A DNA stretch of 33,430 nt, from positions 1 through 33,430 of IMG/VR virus record IMGVR_UViG_3300009285_001934, one strand, 5' to 3'. Shown here one piece after another: positions 22,028 to 31,007 of the stretch; the stretch's first letter is position 1, and each line of letters opens with the position of its first letter. Under the pieces are notes generated by a model. It was given only the letters and a program-made list of their open reading frames with translations. It searched no databases and was not told the DNA's origin. Origin of the DNA: a virus. The translations under genes and the position numbers were made by a program.

Positions 22028-22573
22028 ATGTTGTATACCAAAACCTACACGTTCACCAACGGCACAACCGCCGAGGGTGGTGAAGTGAATACTGAAATTA
22101 CCGCGCTCGGCGTCTCGGTCAATAGTATTACAAATGATCAGGTTGCCGCAGATGCAGCAATAGCCGCCTCCAAGACAGCTCTGGGGACGTATACGGCTCC
22201 GACGGCTTGGACGCTCACGATTGAATCGGGCGCAACCGATGCCATCTTTGTAACCAAATCAGGCTGGCATACTCGGATTGGTGATACCGTGTTCTACAAC
22301 TTCGAACTGTCTGGAGCATTTACGGCAGGGAGTAACTCAGACTTCAAACTCCTGCTCCCCGTAGCCGGTAAGACTAGTACACTACAGGCGTGTACGGGGA
22401 TTACTATCCTCAATCAAAACTCTAGTAGCCTTGCCATTACAATGCGAGCCGCCATTATCTCTGGTGATGAATCATACATTGTATTTATCCTACCTGACCA
22501 AACGCGACTCAAGGGGAATTCTCCTGCCAACGGCGATGTTGTCTGCGGCTCTGGTCAATACAAAGTAGCATAG
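22028..22573 (+). CDS. Tail-associated/fibre-like protein 1
   Basis: A 181-residue protein. The opening YTKTYTFTNGTTAEGGEVNTEI then NSITNDQVAADAAIAASKTALG is the short beta-plus-helix start seen in phage fibre adaptor proteins. A jelly-roll-like beta region follows (WTLTIESGATDAIFVTKSGWHTRIGDTVFYNFELSG; SSLAITMRAAIISGDESYIVFILPD). No receptor-binding motif can be read. It sits directly after the HNH remnant and 5 bases before the next fibre-like gene. Function inferred from position and composition. Confidence 0.6.
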   Translation: MLYTKTYTFTNGTTAEGGEVNTEITALGVSVNSITNDQVAADAAIAASKTALGTYTAPTAWTLTIESGATDAIFVTKSGWHTRIGDTVFYNFELSGAFTAGSNSDFKLLLPVAGKTSTLQACTGITILNQNSSSLAITMRAAIISGDESYIVFILPDQTRLKGNSPANGDVVCGSGQYKVA

Positions 22574-22578
22574 CCCAA

Positions 22579-23499
22579 ATGGCAATCGTCGTACGAGAAA
22601 ATAGCGTAGAAGTAGGACACCGTCGGTTACTCGATGAGTTCAACGGGCGTATTCATGATGAGAACATAGCGCCCAACGCTGCTATCACTGGATCGAAGGT
22701 TACTACTGCTACAAGTACGGCGCTTGGTGTTATCACGCTAGACTCCATCGGTGGGGTCAACGGCTGGATTCCCGCAGGTGAAACATGGACCTACGCCTCT
22801 GCTGCGACCTACACGAACACAAACACAACGTATGGTGGGACGTTCACCATCACGGGGGACAAGACTGCGAAGTACACGCCCGGAATGAGGGTTGTGTTCA
22901 CTCAATCTACAGGTGGGGCGAAGTACGCAATCATCACGAAGGTTGCCTACTCTTCCCCAAACACGACGGTCACGGTGTTCTTCGGAACGTCGGACAGCAT
23001 GGCGGACGAGGCAATTACCAGTCCGTTTTACTCGATGGTGAAAATGCCGCAGGGATTTCCTAGCGAACCATCACTATGGACTGTATCAGCGTACAATGAG
23101 TCGGATGCCACGACCTCGCTCACAGCACTGACGTGGGCGAATGTTGGCGACCCCCAAATCTCTCTCCCACTTGGCGCGTGGGATATGTGGTATGAAGGAG
23201 CTGGCTATGCAAGTGAACCGGCGGCGACAAACGTGACGGTTCGGGCAACCATCAGCACTGCAACGAATAGCGAGACGGATTCCCTTTGGACTTCCTACGG
23301 TGGTGTGGGTGGTGCCTCGGGAACACAGCTCGTCATCGCTCCACTCAATCGCCGTCGGCACGTCACGAGTACCGCTGACGATGTGTTCTACCTGAACATC
23401 ACTCCAACAAGGGCTGGCGGCGCAGGAGATGTTGATGCCGTTGGTTGGCTTGGGACTGTCTCACCAACAGCCATTACGGCCGTATGCGCTTACCTATAG
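22579..23499 (+). CDS. Tail fibre-like structural protein 2
   Basis: A 306-residue beta-rich protein. The N-terminus VREN...LLDEFNGRIHDENIAPNAAITGSKV is the hinge-like start also seen in the previous gene. Residues 59-140 (GWIPAGETWTYASAATYTNT, then FTITGDKTAKYTPGMRVVFTQ and KVAYSSPNTTVTVFFGTSD) form a domain widely shared by phage fibre and capsid-decoration proteins. The C-terminus (WDMWYEGAGYASEPAATNVT...WLGTVSPTAITAVCAYL) is another beta sandwich. The likely role is in the tail fibre or baseplate-like complex. Confidence 0.65.
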   Translation: MAIVVRENSVEVGHRRLLDEFNGRIHDENIAPNAAITGSKVTTATSTALGVITLDSIGGVNGWIPAGETWTYASAATYTNTNTTYGGTFTITGDKTAKYTPGMRVVFTQSTGGAKYAIITKVAYSSPNTTVTVFFGTSDSMADEAITSPFYSMVKMPQGFPSEPSLWTVSAYNESDATTSLTALTWANVGDPQISLPLGAWDMWYEGAGYASEPAATNVTVRATISTATNSETDSLWTSYGGVGGASGTQLVIAPLNRRRHVTSTADDVFYLNITPTRAGGAGDVDAVGWLGTVSPTAITAVCAYL

Positions 23500-23530
23500 T
23501 AATAATCAAGAAATCCAATAGCACACACCC

Positions 23531-24415
23531 ATGCCCAATAACCAACCAACATATCAGGCTCCGAGCTACGATTCGATCTACGACAACCCGCAGTACCAGT
23601 CGGGTATGGACCTGCTTGGACAACAGCAGACCAACGCCCAAAATACTTTACAGGGGCAACTGGGGACTATCAGTTCGCAGTACGACGTTCGGCGGGGTGA
23701 TCTGATCCGTTCCTACCAAGACGCAATAGACTCCATCAACTCCTCCCTTCGTCAGACGGGTATCGGTATTCGTGGTGACTACGCGGGTCGAAATCTCTAC
23801 GATCCGAATGGTCAGGTGTCTGGCTTGGGGCAGGGGTATGCCGCCGGTGTTCTTGACCCGATTTACAATACTCTGCAACAGACGCAATCGAGACAGGGAC
23901 AAGACATCAACAACCTTGCTATTGAGCAGGGGCAGGAAATGGGTGGGGTCAATCAGCAACTTGCTAATCTCGGGACAGACTACGCTTCACAGCAACAGAC
24001 TCTGGCGAACAATATCTACTCTATGATCCAACAGGCGGCGCAGAGTCAGTTCCAAAACGAGCAGTCTGCACTGGACTCACGGCGCGAGGGGCGACGACTC
24101 AAGATGGATCAGCGTCAGGCGCGGGATGCTCGTAAGCAAGAGCGGTACGGGCGCAGACAGACAATAATCGAACGCCAGCGAGCCGACGAAGATGAGTCAT
24201 ACCAACGAGAGTTGAACGACCCACGCTCACGAACCTACAACGAAGCGCGGGGACGTGAGTACCTCGGCTCGATGGATAAGGTGCAAGACGCTATCCGTAA
24301 GTACGGTCGAGACGCCGTGACCAACGTCGGCGGAAACTACTACCTCACCTCACCAGAGGAACGCCAGAACCTCGGATTACTCGGATCAGGCACAGACCCA
24401 CTCGGTATCCTCTAA
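23531..24415 (+). CDS. Gln-rich helical virion protein (possible ejection protein)
   Basis: A 294-residue protein rich in Gln, Arg and Asn. Residues 20-180 consist of long helical stretches with Gln at regular intervals (LLGQQQTNAQNTLQGQLGTI; LQQTQSRQGQDINNLAIEQGQE; LANNIYSMIQQAAQSQFQNE). Residues 185-235 are strongly basic and acidic alternately (RREGRRLKMDQRQARDARKQERYGRRQTI). This resembles short internal virion proteins encoded before the large ejection protein in T7-like gene orders, and the next gene fits that plan. No catalytic motif is seen. Confidence 0.55.
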   Translation: MPNNQPTYQAPSYDSIYDNPQYQSGMDLLGQQQTNAQNTLQGQLGTISSQYDVRRGDLIRSYQDAIDSINSSLRQTGIGIRGDYAGRNLYDPNGQVSGLGQGYAAGVLDPIYNTLQQTQSRQGQDINNLAIEQGQEMGGVNQQLANLGTDYASQQQTLANNIYSMIQQAAQSQFQNEQSALDSRREGRRLKMDQRQARDARKQERYGRRQTIIERQRADEDESYQRELNDPRSRTYNEARGREYLGSMDKVQDAIRKYGRDAVTNVGGNYYLTSPEERQNLGLLGSGTDPLGIL

Positions 24416-24424
24416 CGTACGCTC

Positions 24425-27400
24425 ATGGCCACCGTCACAGACCTCGGAGAGCGAGTAAAAAAGAAGTTCCCAGGCGTCTATGACAGCATGGACTCGGCCG
24501 AACTTGGTCGTAAGGTACAGAAGAAGTACCCGAAGGCCTATACTCAATTCACCGAGTTAAAGGGGTCTGGTGGCGGCGGTGGTGGAACGAAACCGCCAAC
24601 CGAGTCTCAGCAGTATTACACCCTTCTCAACGACCTATCGAGTAGAATCGTCACTGATCGGGAGCCGGGTGAGGGGCAGATTACTCGCGAGCAGGCCATT
24701 GAAGAAATGGTCAATAGGTTCCGCGACTCGAAGTCTCGACAAACGATAGCCAACGCTATCTACGGTTCGTATCCAGACGACTTCACAGGGAATCAGAGTC
24801 AACCAGATGGACAAGGGGGTGAGTTCATTGGACCACCCAGTCCTCAACCGTTCATCGGTCCACCGAGTCCTGAACAACAGCCAGCCCAGCAACCAGTACA
24901 GCAGCAAAACAACCAGCCATCTGCAACTCCGTACATCCTCCCTGCTGTCGGTCAGACACTTGGGAATGTAGCAAACTTCTTCTCGAAGAACACTCAGGCA
25001 CTCGCGAAAGGAACGGGGCGTCTGGTCGGTGAGGCTGTCGCCTACGGGACTGATCCGAATGTTCGTCAACAGGCAACGGCCAGTAGCGTGACGGACCTCG
25101 ATATGCAACTGGTTCAGAAGTACCGAGAACTACCCCCAGGACCACAGAAGGACCGCCTTGCAGCCTACATCAAGAACAACATCGTCAACCGTATTGGCAT
25201 CAACTTCGAGGACATCCTGCCGGAACAGGGTACGACAAGTGTACGGAAGATCGCTGGACAGACACTCGGGACTATGGCCGAAGTCGCACCGTTTGCAAAG
25301 GCAAAGGCCGTAGTGGGCGCAGCGCGGACTGGATTGCAACTCACCGGAAGACAGCTCGCGCTACAGGGTGCAAAGTCAGGAGCTGCCTATGGAGCAGCGT
25401 ACGGTACTGCCGAGGGTCTACAAGGCGAGGGTGGCGTTGGAGACATCGCAAAACGCGCGACTATCGGAGGCGCAATCGGCGCTGGAGCTGGTGCTATTCT
25501 CTCACCCATTCTCGGGAAACTCGGGCAGAAGTTCGGCGAGATGTCGCGGAAGAAAGAGGCCCTTACCAATGCAAAGTTCATCGCAAAGAGCGGCTTAACG
25601 AAGTTCAAGACGTCACAGGCACTCCGAGAGGGAATCGCGCTGACCGTTGGTGATACACGCAGAACACAACAACAGGCAGCAACCGATGGAACTAAATACG
25701 TCATGGACGTATACCAGCGTGCAGGAGACATTGCATCAAAGCTCGAAACGTACAAACCAGGACTCGCCGAAAAGCTCCTCAACGCCGTCAAACCTACAGA
25801 TACAATCGATGATATTTCCAACAAGGCGCTAGCACTCATTCCCGACGAGAAGGTAGGTGGTATTGTCAGCGCGGTTATCCCAGAAGAACGTGCTGGAGGC
25901 ATTGTCGCAGACAAGGCAGACGACCTTGTGACGACAAATACCATCAACCAAGAAGATCAGAGCGTGGTTGGTAAGCTACTTGAGGCTATACGCGGATCGG
26001 CGAAGGTATCTCGTACGAAGCAAGATGCCATACTCAGTCAGGAGAGAAGCAGGAGACTCGCCCAATACATGGGCAGACTCAAGGGAGCAAAATCACAGTC
26101 AGAGGTTCGTAAGGCACTTGGCGCTCTCGGTGGTGAAATGAAGAAAGCCGACTTCTCGCCATTGAGTCTTAAGCAGAAAGACCTGGATGGGATTTTCAGG
26201 ATGGTGGCGAAATCAGACAAAATAACTGGCTTTGAGAAAGCGACCGCGACAACAGGCTTGGAGAAGATATTCGGCAGGGCGGGCGGTCAGATCCCTACTG
26301 CGGGTGAAATAAAGGTGCTTGAGAAAGTGTATGGTACAGAACTCACTGCTGAACTTCTTGCAAAACGTACGGTGTTGCAAAAGATAGGCGAGGGAGTATA
26401 CCAAACACTCAACATCCCTCGGGCGGTCATGGCATCGACAGACCTCTCGGCTCCGTTCCGGCAGGGCGTGTTCATGGTCGGTCGTCCAAAACAGTTCTTC
26501 CCAAACCTCCTCAGGCAGTTCAAGTATGCCTTCAACAAGAAGTCGTATGATTCTGCGATGCAGGAGATAGCGTCTCGACCAACGTACGCGAAGATGACCG
26601 GAAGGGTTGCTTTCACAGACATAGGCTCAGATATCGCTGGTCGTGAGGAGGCGTTTGCGTCATCGTGGGCGGAAAAGATACCAGGACTCGGAAAGATTAT
26701 ACGCGGCTCCAATAGGGCATACACTGGATTCCTCAACAAACTCCGTGCGGACGTATTCGATGACGTACTCAAGAAGGCGGCACAAAAGGGGTTGGACACA
26801 TCAGACGACGGGTTCCTCAACAGCCTTGCTGCTTTTGTGAACAACGGTACTGGGCGCGGTTCAATACAGAAACTTGAGCCGTTTATGAAGCCGTTGAACT
26901 CCGTGCTGTTCTCTCCGAGGCTTGCCATATCGCGCATTCAGACGTTCAATCCTATGTACTACGCGAGACTTGATCCGTTTGTACGTAAGGAGGCGCTCAA
27001 GACACTGTTTATTGATGCTTCTCTTGCTGGTACGATACTTACACTGGCAAAGAACGCTGGAGCGGAGGTTGAAACCGATCCAACAAGCGCGGACTTCGCG
27101 AAGATCAAGGTTGGCAATACCAGATACGACATACTCGGCGGACATCAGCAGTACATTCGCTACGCCGCGCAACTCATACGTGGTGAGGTCAAGAGTTCAA
27201 CTACTGGGGCAAAGATGACGCTCGGCGAGGATGATCAGTCGCTGACGAGAGCAGACATTGCGTCAAGGTTCTTTGAATCAAAGACTGCACCAGTTGCGTC
27301 GTTCGCTCTTGGGCTTTTCCGAGGAACGAACGTACTTGGTCAGGAGTTCAATCTACCCGAGGAAGTGAAAAACAGGTTCATTCCACTTGTCATCCAAGAC

Positions 27401-27832
27401 ACTGTGGATACCATCAAGGAGCATGGATCGGAGATAGGTATACCCATGTCGGTTCCAGCTTTCTTTGGTGCCGGGACGCAGACGTACGGACCGGGGACTG
27501 ATCTGTCGAACATCCCAGAGCAGGCTCGCGCTGGTAAGGAAGACAGCATTCGCGACATCCTTGTTGATGCAAAATACTTCGTCTCTAGCCCCAGTGATGT
27601 ACTTACTAGAAGCAGTGAGGGGACGGAGAAAAAGGTCAAACTGAGTGGTGACGAGGAGGAACGATTCCGAATCGAAATGGGCGAAGCAACCGTTCGCGGA
27701 CTTCTCGATGCACCAAAAACTCCTGGGTGGGCCGAGGCATCTCAAGACAAGAAACGGTGGCTTGTAAAGAATGCCGTGTCTCGGGAGAGAACAAAGGTAC
27801 GTGACCAGTGGAAAGACGCAAAAGGACTCTAG
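24425..27832 (+). CDS. Large ejection/internal virion protein
   Basis: A 1135-residue protein, by far the largest here. Residues 5-42 carry two copies of a 16-residue motif (LGERVKKKFPGVYDSM and LGRKVQKKYPKAYTQF), a repeat I associate with phage internal virion proteins. A Gly/Pro/Gln-rich linker follows to about residue 170. Residues 275-375 contain two Gly/Ala-rich hydrophobic stretches (GAAYGTAEG; IGGAIGAGAGAILSPILG) suited to membrane insertion. The rest is long, helical and mixed-charge. It would leave the virion with the DNA and form a channel across the host envelope. No lysozyme or protease motif is seen. Confidence 0.75.
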   Translation: MATVTDLGERVKKKFPGVYDSMDSAELGRKVQKKYPKAYTQFTELKGSGGGGGGTKPPTESQQYYTLLNDLSSRIVTDREPGEGQITREQAIEEMVNRFRDSKSRQTIANAIYGSYPDDFTGNQSQPDGQGGEFIGPPSPQPFIGPPSPEQQPAQQPVQQQNNQPSATPYILPAVGQTLGNVANFFSKNTQALAKGTGRLVGEAVAYGTDPNVRQQATASSVTDLDMQLVQKYRELPPGPQKDRLAAYIKNNIVNRIGINFEDILPEQGTTSVRKIAGQTLGTMAEVAPFAKAKAVVGAARTGLQLTGRQLALQGAKSGAAYGAAYGTAEGLQGEGGVGDIAKRATIGGAIGAGAGAILSPILGKLGQKFGEMSRKKEALTNAKFIAKSGLTKFKTSQALREGIALTVGDTRRTQQQAATDGTKYVMDVYQRAGDIASKLETYKPGLAEKLLNAVKPTDTIDDISNKALALIPDEKVGGIVSAVIPEERAGGIVADKADDLVTTNTINQEDQSVVGKLLEAIRGSAKVSRTKQDAILSQERSRRLAQYMGRLKGAKSQSEVRKALGALGGEMKKADFSPLSLKQKDLDGIFRMVAKSDKITGFEKATATTGLEKIFGRAGGQIPTAGEIKVLEKVYGTELTAELLAKRTVLQKIGEGVYQTLNIPRAVMASTDLSAPFRQGVFMVGRPKQFFPNLLRQFKYAFNKKSYDSAMQEIASRPTYAKMTGRVAFTDIGSDIAGREEAFASSWAEKIPGLGKIIRGSNRAYTGFLNKLRADVFDDVLKKAAQKGLDTSDDGFLNSLAAFVNNGTGRGSIQKLEPFMKPLNSVLFSPRLAISRIQTFNPMYYARLDPFVRKEALKTLFIDASLAGTILTLAKNAGAEVETDPTSADFAKIKVGNTRYDILGGHQQYIRYAAQLIRGEVKSSTTGAKMTLGEDDQSLTRADIASRFFESKTAPVASFALGLFRGTNVLGQEFNLPEEVKNRFIPLVIQDTVDTIKEHGSEIGIPMSVPAFFGAGTQTYGPGTDLSNIPEQARAGKEDSIRDILVDAKYFVSSPSDVLTRSSEGTEKKVKLSGDEEERFRIEMGEATVRGLLDAPKTPGWAEASQDKKRWLVKNAVSRERTKVRDQWKDAKGL

Positions 27833-27841
27833 AATATACCC

Positions 27842-28459
27842 ATGTCCAATCTCAACACTACAACCGATCAGTCGCAGTACATCCTCAATAAGTGTATAGA
27901 CACAGACTTCTTTGCGCTGGATGTTATTATGTTCGGCGAGGCGTCTACCGGAGCAGGAACGGCGCGTCGCGTCACAACAACAGCGCTAGCGGGAGACAAG
28001 GTAGCCCTCGATGTCTCCCTCGCCTCCGTTCCCTCTCATGCAGTCACGAACGCAGGGACGTTTGCCACGCAGGCAACTCTCCAAACTGGAGCGAACCTGG
28101 TTGGTGACGTTGCCATTCAACCCCGTACGAGTGGTGGGTGGACGCCAAGTTCCAAGACTGCTCTCTCGAACACCAAGACTGCGGTGAAGGCGACTCCAGG
28201 CCTGTTTGGTGGGTACATCATCCACAATCCTGCGGCGGCGACAACCTATATTCAGGTCTGGGATGTGGCAATTGGAAGCATTACCGTCGGGACTACTGCC
28301 GCAACGTACGTCATTGGAATCCCCGCTGGTTCAACTGCAAACGTCGAGTTCACGGCTGGTATCGGACACTCAGTAGAAATCAACGTCGCGGCAACAACCA
28401 CTGCCACGGGAAGTACGGCACCAGCGACGGCGGCAGTGTGTACATTCCTCTTCAAGTAG
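27842..28459 (+). CDS. Structural protein, beta-sandwich type
   Basis: A 205-residue protein low in charge and rich in Thr, Ala and Val. The C-terminal half (LFGGYIIHNPAAATTYIQVWDVA; ITVGTTAATYVIGIPAGSTANVEFTAGIGHSVEINVAATTTATG) matches a beta-sandwich domain common in phage virion proteins, with the pattern GGY.I.NP..A.TY.Q..D...VTVGTT. The N-terminus may be an attachment arm. It lies between the ejection protein and the fibre genes, so a decoration or baseplate-like role fits best. Its stop is followed at once by the next ATG. Confidence 0.65.
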   Translation: MSNLNTTTDQSQYILNKCIDTDFFALDVIMFGEASTGAGTARRVTTTALAGDKVALDVSLASVPSHAVTNAGTFATQATLQTGANLVGDVAIQPRTSGGWTPSSKTALSNTKTAVKATPGLFGGYIIHNPAAATTYIQVWDVAIGSITVGTTAATYVIGIPAGSTANVEFTAGIGHSVEINVAATTTATGSTAPATAAVCTFLFK

Positions 28460-28705
28460 ATGAAGATAACTATCGACGTTGACGGCAAGGAGACGGTGTA
28501 CGATCAAGTGTCGGACTACTACTTGGCAGTGAAGACAATGGTACCTGTAGCAAACAAGAAGGGTGGAGATATGGCACTCCTACCCCTGATTCGTTCCTAC
28601 TCGGTCGGCGACCCCCGGGAACTCATCAAGGAAATCACCCAGTCTGCGGTAGAACTCCAAGACCTGCTCCGCTCACTGCCGAAGAAGAAACGTGGCACTC
28701 CCTGA
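28460..28705 (+). CDS. Small protein, possible fibre chaperone
   Basis: An 81-residue protein beginning on the base after the previous stop. It is a mix of short strands (MKITIDVDGKETVYDQ) and helix (DPRELIKEITQSAVELQDLLRSLPKKKRG) with a basic end. It overlaps the His-rich fibre gene by 14 bases. Small proteins placed just before a fibre are often assembly chaperones, but there is no sequence evidence for that here. No family is recognised. Confidence 0.65.
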   Translation: MKITIDVDGKETVYDQVSDYYLAVKTMVPVANKKGGDMALLPLIRSYSVGDPRELIKEITQSAVELQDLLRSLPKKKRGTP

Positions 28706-29837
28706 AACAATCAGTTATTGTTGGCCCTCGACCAACGCAACCATCCCCGCTAACTGGGAACGGACGACGGCGTTTGATGGGAACTATGTATTCTGGACTG
28801 CGGCGGATGACGCCAATACAACGGGTGGTGCAGCAACTCACGCCCATGACTTCACCTCGGCAGCCCATGCATTCTCCGCAGGTGCGGGAAGCGGCTCGGA
28901 ACGACATGATACAGTCATCCTCAAGCCGTCATCAGCGTCGGTGACGCACACACACGCCTCGACAAGCAGCAATACTGGTTCGGTGACATCGGGTGCGGCA
29001 ACGAACGAACCATCGTGGGCGTCTCTCATTTTCATCAACCCCGCAGACGCGGCACAGACCGGAGTCCCGAATAACGCTTGGGCATTGCTCGACACTTCCT
29101 CTGTCCCCACCGGCTGGACAGAACCCGCAGACCTCGACAACAAACTGCTCAAAGGGGCGGCGGCCGCAGGTAACGCAGACCTCACAGGCGGTGGCAATAC
29201 TGCGCACCTCCACTCCATCACTCATGCGCACGCAGCGAAAAGCTCTGCGAACAACACTGGTACGGCATCAGTCGGAGATGCGACAGACAATAACAGGTAT
29301 GCGGGTGGCGTACACGCTCACTCCGTTTCCCTCGACTCCTACACCCTCGACTCTCAGGCGGATGCGGACAGTAGCATGCCGTTGTGGCAGAAACTCCTTT
29401 GGATAAAGAACGAGACGGGCGGGCCAGATATGCAGCTTGGTGTCATCGGGTTCTATCTTGGTGCAGTTGCGAATATTCCTGCCGGGTATGAGCGGGTAGA
29501 CCCCTCAACGAGAGACTTCATCATGGGTGCGGCGAATACCGGAGAGATAAACGCCACGGGAGGAGCCGCGACCCATGCGCATACGGGAACATTACACAAC
29601 CACCTCTATATTGCGGGGGCAGCGAGTAATGCCGTTGGTGATACGGATTTTGGCTCTACGCTCACTGGTTCCTCTGCTGGCCACGTACACGACTGGACTA
29701 TCGGGAGCGCCACCGATACCGTCTCTGCCAACACCTCCAAGTCCCACTATCCGCCCTACATCAAAGCAATCCTGTTGAAGTGTACGTCGCTCGGTAGTGG
29801 TCCGCGTCTCCTCGCATCAACTGGAGCAGGAAACTAA
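28692..29837 (+). CDS. His-rich tail-tip/fibre protein with three collar-like repeats
   Basis: A 381-residue protein with three repeats of a tail-collar-like unit: IPANWERTTAFDG...TTGGAATHAH (19-52), VPTGWTEPADLDN...LTGGGNTAHLH (139-174) and IPAGYERVDPSTRDFIMG...TGGAATHAH (262-297). Eight HxH motifs are visible (residues 50, 86, 172, 178, 208, 295, 302, 331). In T4 gp37 and related fibres such His pairs coordinate metal ions along the needle tip. The end SHYPPYIKAILLKC is the usual collar-domain finish. It probably contacts the host receptor. There is no known enzymatic motif. Confidence 0.8.
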   Translation: MALPETISYCWPSTNATIPANWERTTAFDGNYVFWTAADDANTTGGAATHAHDFTSAAHAFSAGAGSGSERHDTVILKPSSASVTHTHASTSSNTGSVTSGAATNEPSWASLIFINPADAAQTGVPNNAWALLDTSSVPTGWTEPADLDNKLLKGAAAAGNADLTGGGNTAHLHSITHAHAAKSSANNTGTASVGDATDNNRYAGGVHAHSVSLDSYTLDSQADADSSMPLWQKLLWIKNETGGPDMQLGVIGFYLGAVANIPAGYERVDPSTRDFIMGAANTGEINATGGAATHAHTGTLHNHLYIAGAASNAVGDTDFGSTLTGSSAGHVHDWTIGSATDTVSANTSKSHYPPYIKAILLKCTSLGSGPRLLASTGAGN

Positions 29838-29844
29838 TATCCAC

Positions 29845-30120
29845 ATGATCGACCAACCAACAAACGGGAACGGTGAGTTCAGGGGCCGCACACAGGCACA
29901 ACTTGAAGACGTGCAGGGTGATATTAAAAGTCTGTGGGGCGCCTATGATAAGTTGCAGGGAAACTTTCAGAAAATCAATGACCATTCGGGTGAACTCTCA
30001 AATAAGCAGGAGCAGATTGCAACTGATGTAGCGTGGCTCAAGAAGTTCTTCTGGGTTGTCGCAACTACGTCAATTACGGCAGCGGTCACGTCGTTCTTTC
30101 AACTCATCTCGCATGAGTGA
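29845..30120 (+). CDS. XhlA-like holin accessory protein
   Basis: A 91-residue protein (ATG 29845, 7 bases after the previous stop; the frame from 29797 has no ribosome site). Residues 14-64 form a charged coiled coil (EFRGRTQAQLEDVQGDIKSL...NKQEQIATDVAWLKK), and residues 67-86 form one transmembrane helix (FFWVVATTSITAAVTSFFQL). This coil-then-helix layout is that of haemolysin XhlA-like proteins that assist lysis. It opens the lysis cassette. Confidence 0.7.
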   Translation: MIDQPTNGNGEFRGRTQAQLEDVQGDIKSLWGAYDKLQGNFQKINDHSGELSNKQEQIATDVAWLKKFFWVVATTSITAAVTSFFQLISHE

Positions 30121-30178
30121 TAGTTCGTTCATCATCCGCACGGGAGACATCAATGGGGATGGGGTATCTGATCAGTAA
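30113..30178 (+). CDS. 21-residue peptide with Ca-loop-like motif (tentative)
   Basis: A very short frame whose ATG lies 8 bases inside the previous gene and whose TAA is 9 bases before the next ATG. Its end DINGDGVSD fits the pattern of a dockerin/EF-hand calcium loop (Dx[ND]xDGxxxD). No Shine-Dalgarno is evident and 21 residues may be chance; the tight fit between neighbours is the only other support. Confidence 0.25.
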   Translation: MSDSSFIIRTGDINGDGVSDQ

Positions 30179-30187
30179 CCAATCATC

Positions 30188-30400
30188 ATGCAACGATGGA
30201 AGATCGACGAAGATTGGATGCTCATTCTTTTCTCGGTCGGGGTTCTCATCGCGGTAGGGTATGTGGTACGGTGTATTTGGCAGTTCTTCTACGTCTCAAC
30301 AGATATGCCGTGGGAGCTTGCGTTTATAATGACTCTGGGGACAATAGGCGTGATACTGGTCCTCTATAACGTCATAGTCGTATTTACAAAACACCGATGA
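30188..30400 (+). CDS. Two-helix membrane protein, putative holin
   Basis: A 70-residue protein with two transmembrane helices, about residues 10-33 (WMLILFSVGVLIAVGYVV and on) and 43-66 (LAFIMTLGTIGVILVLYNVIVV), joined by a short loop with a basic C-terminus (FTKHR). The size, topology and position between the XhlA-like protein and the endolysin fit a class II holin, which would release the endolysin through the inner membrane. It overlaps the endolysin gene by 4 bases (ATGA). Confidence 0.7.
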   Translation: MQRWKIDEDWMLILFSVGVLIAVGYVVRCIWQFFYVSTDMPWELAFIMTLGTIGVILVLYNVIVVFTKHR

Positions 30401-30996
30401 GATTCCCACTTGATCAACGAATCCTCACGAGAGGCGCGGCCGCACACGTCGCCGCGGGCCTTGGGGCGGCTTGTGATTATAGAGCCGATCACGTTCCATT
30501 CTTCGCACCCTGTGAAGGGACGGTGTATCACTTTGGGGATCCAACAAACGGTGGTGGGTATTGGATGGGGTTTAGGCGTGGGGATGGAGTGAAACTCGAA
30601 CTCGCCCACCTCTCGCGCCGGGACGTTCCCAATGGCGCAACCGTCCGTGAGGGTCAGCACTGTGGTATCACCGGAAACACCGGCACGATCACCTCTGGTC
30701 CACATCTTCATCTACAAATCATCGAACCAAACGGACACCGTATTGACCCTGAATTACTAAACTGGACAACACTCACCCCAACCCAAATGGCAATCCAACA
30801 GGTCGTCGACGCACAGAAGAAAACCCTGAAGAATGTTCAGGATGGTATAGTCGCAGGAGCAGTAGACGCTTCCACAGGTAAAGCGTACATCATCAAGAAC
30901 AGCAAGAAGATTGAGAAACCGATCATTGAAGTTCTCGCCTCACTGTACGTCCCGTATGTGAAGCAAGAGACGCTCAATGACATCCCAAACGGTTAG
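30397..30996 (+). CDS. M23-family peptidase (endolysin)
   Basis: A 199-residue LytM/M23-type protein. The core runs AACDYRADHVPFFAPCEGTV (24-43), GGGYWMGF, LELAHLSRRDVPNGATVREG (68-87), CGITGNTGTITSGPHLHLQI (89-108). D27, H71, H103 and H105 match known catalytic or zinc-binding positions. The family's first His, four residues before the Asp, is Gly here (G23), so zinc binding must differ, perhaps through H17. Residues 125-199 are an extra helical region with no recognised wall-binding motif. No signal peptide is seen, so export depends on the holin. Start and stop couple it to the neighbours. Confidence 0.82.
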   Translation: MRFPLDQRILTRGAAAHVAAGLGAACDYRADHVPFFAPCEGTVYHFGDPTNGGGYWMGFRRGDGVKLELAHLSRRDVPNGATVREGQHCGITGNTGTITSGPHLHLQIIEPNGHRIDPELLNWTTLTPTQMAIQQVVDAQKKTLKNVQDGIVAGAVDASTGKAYIIKNSKKIEKPIIEVLASLYVPYVKQETLNDIPNG

Positions 30997-31007
30997 GGGG
31001 TGATACT

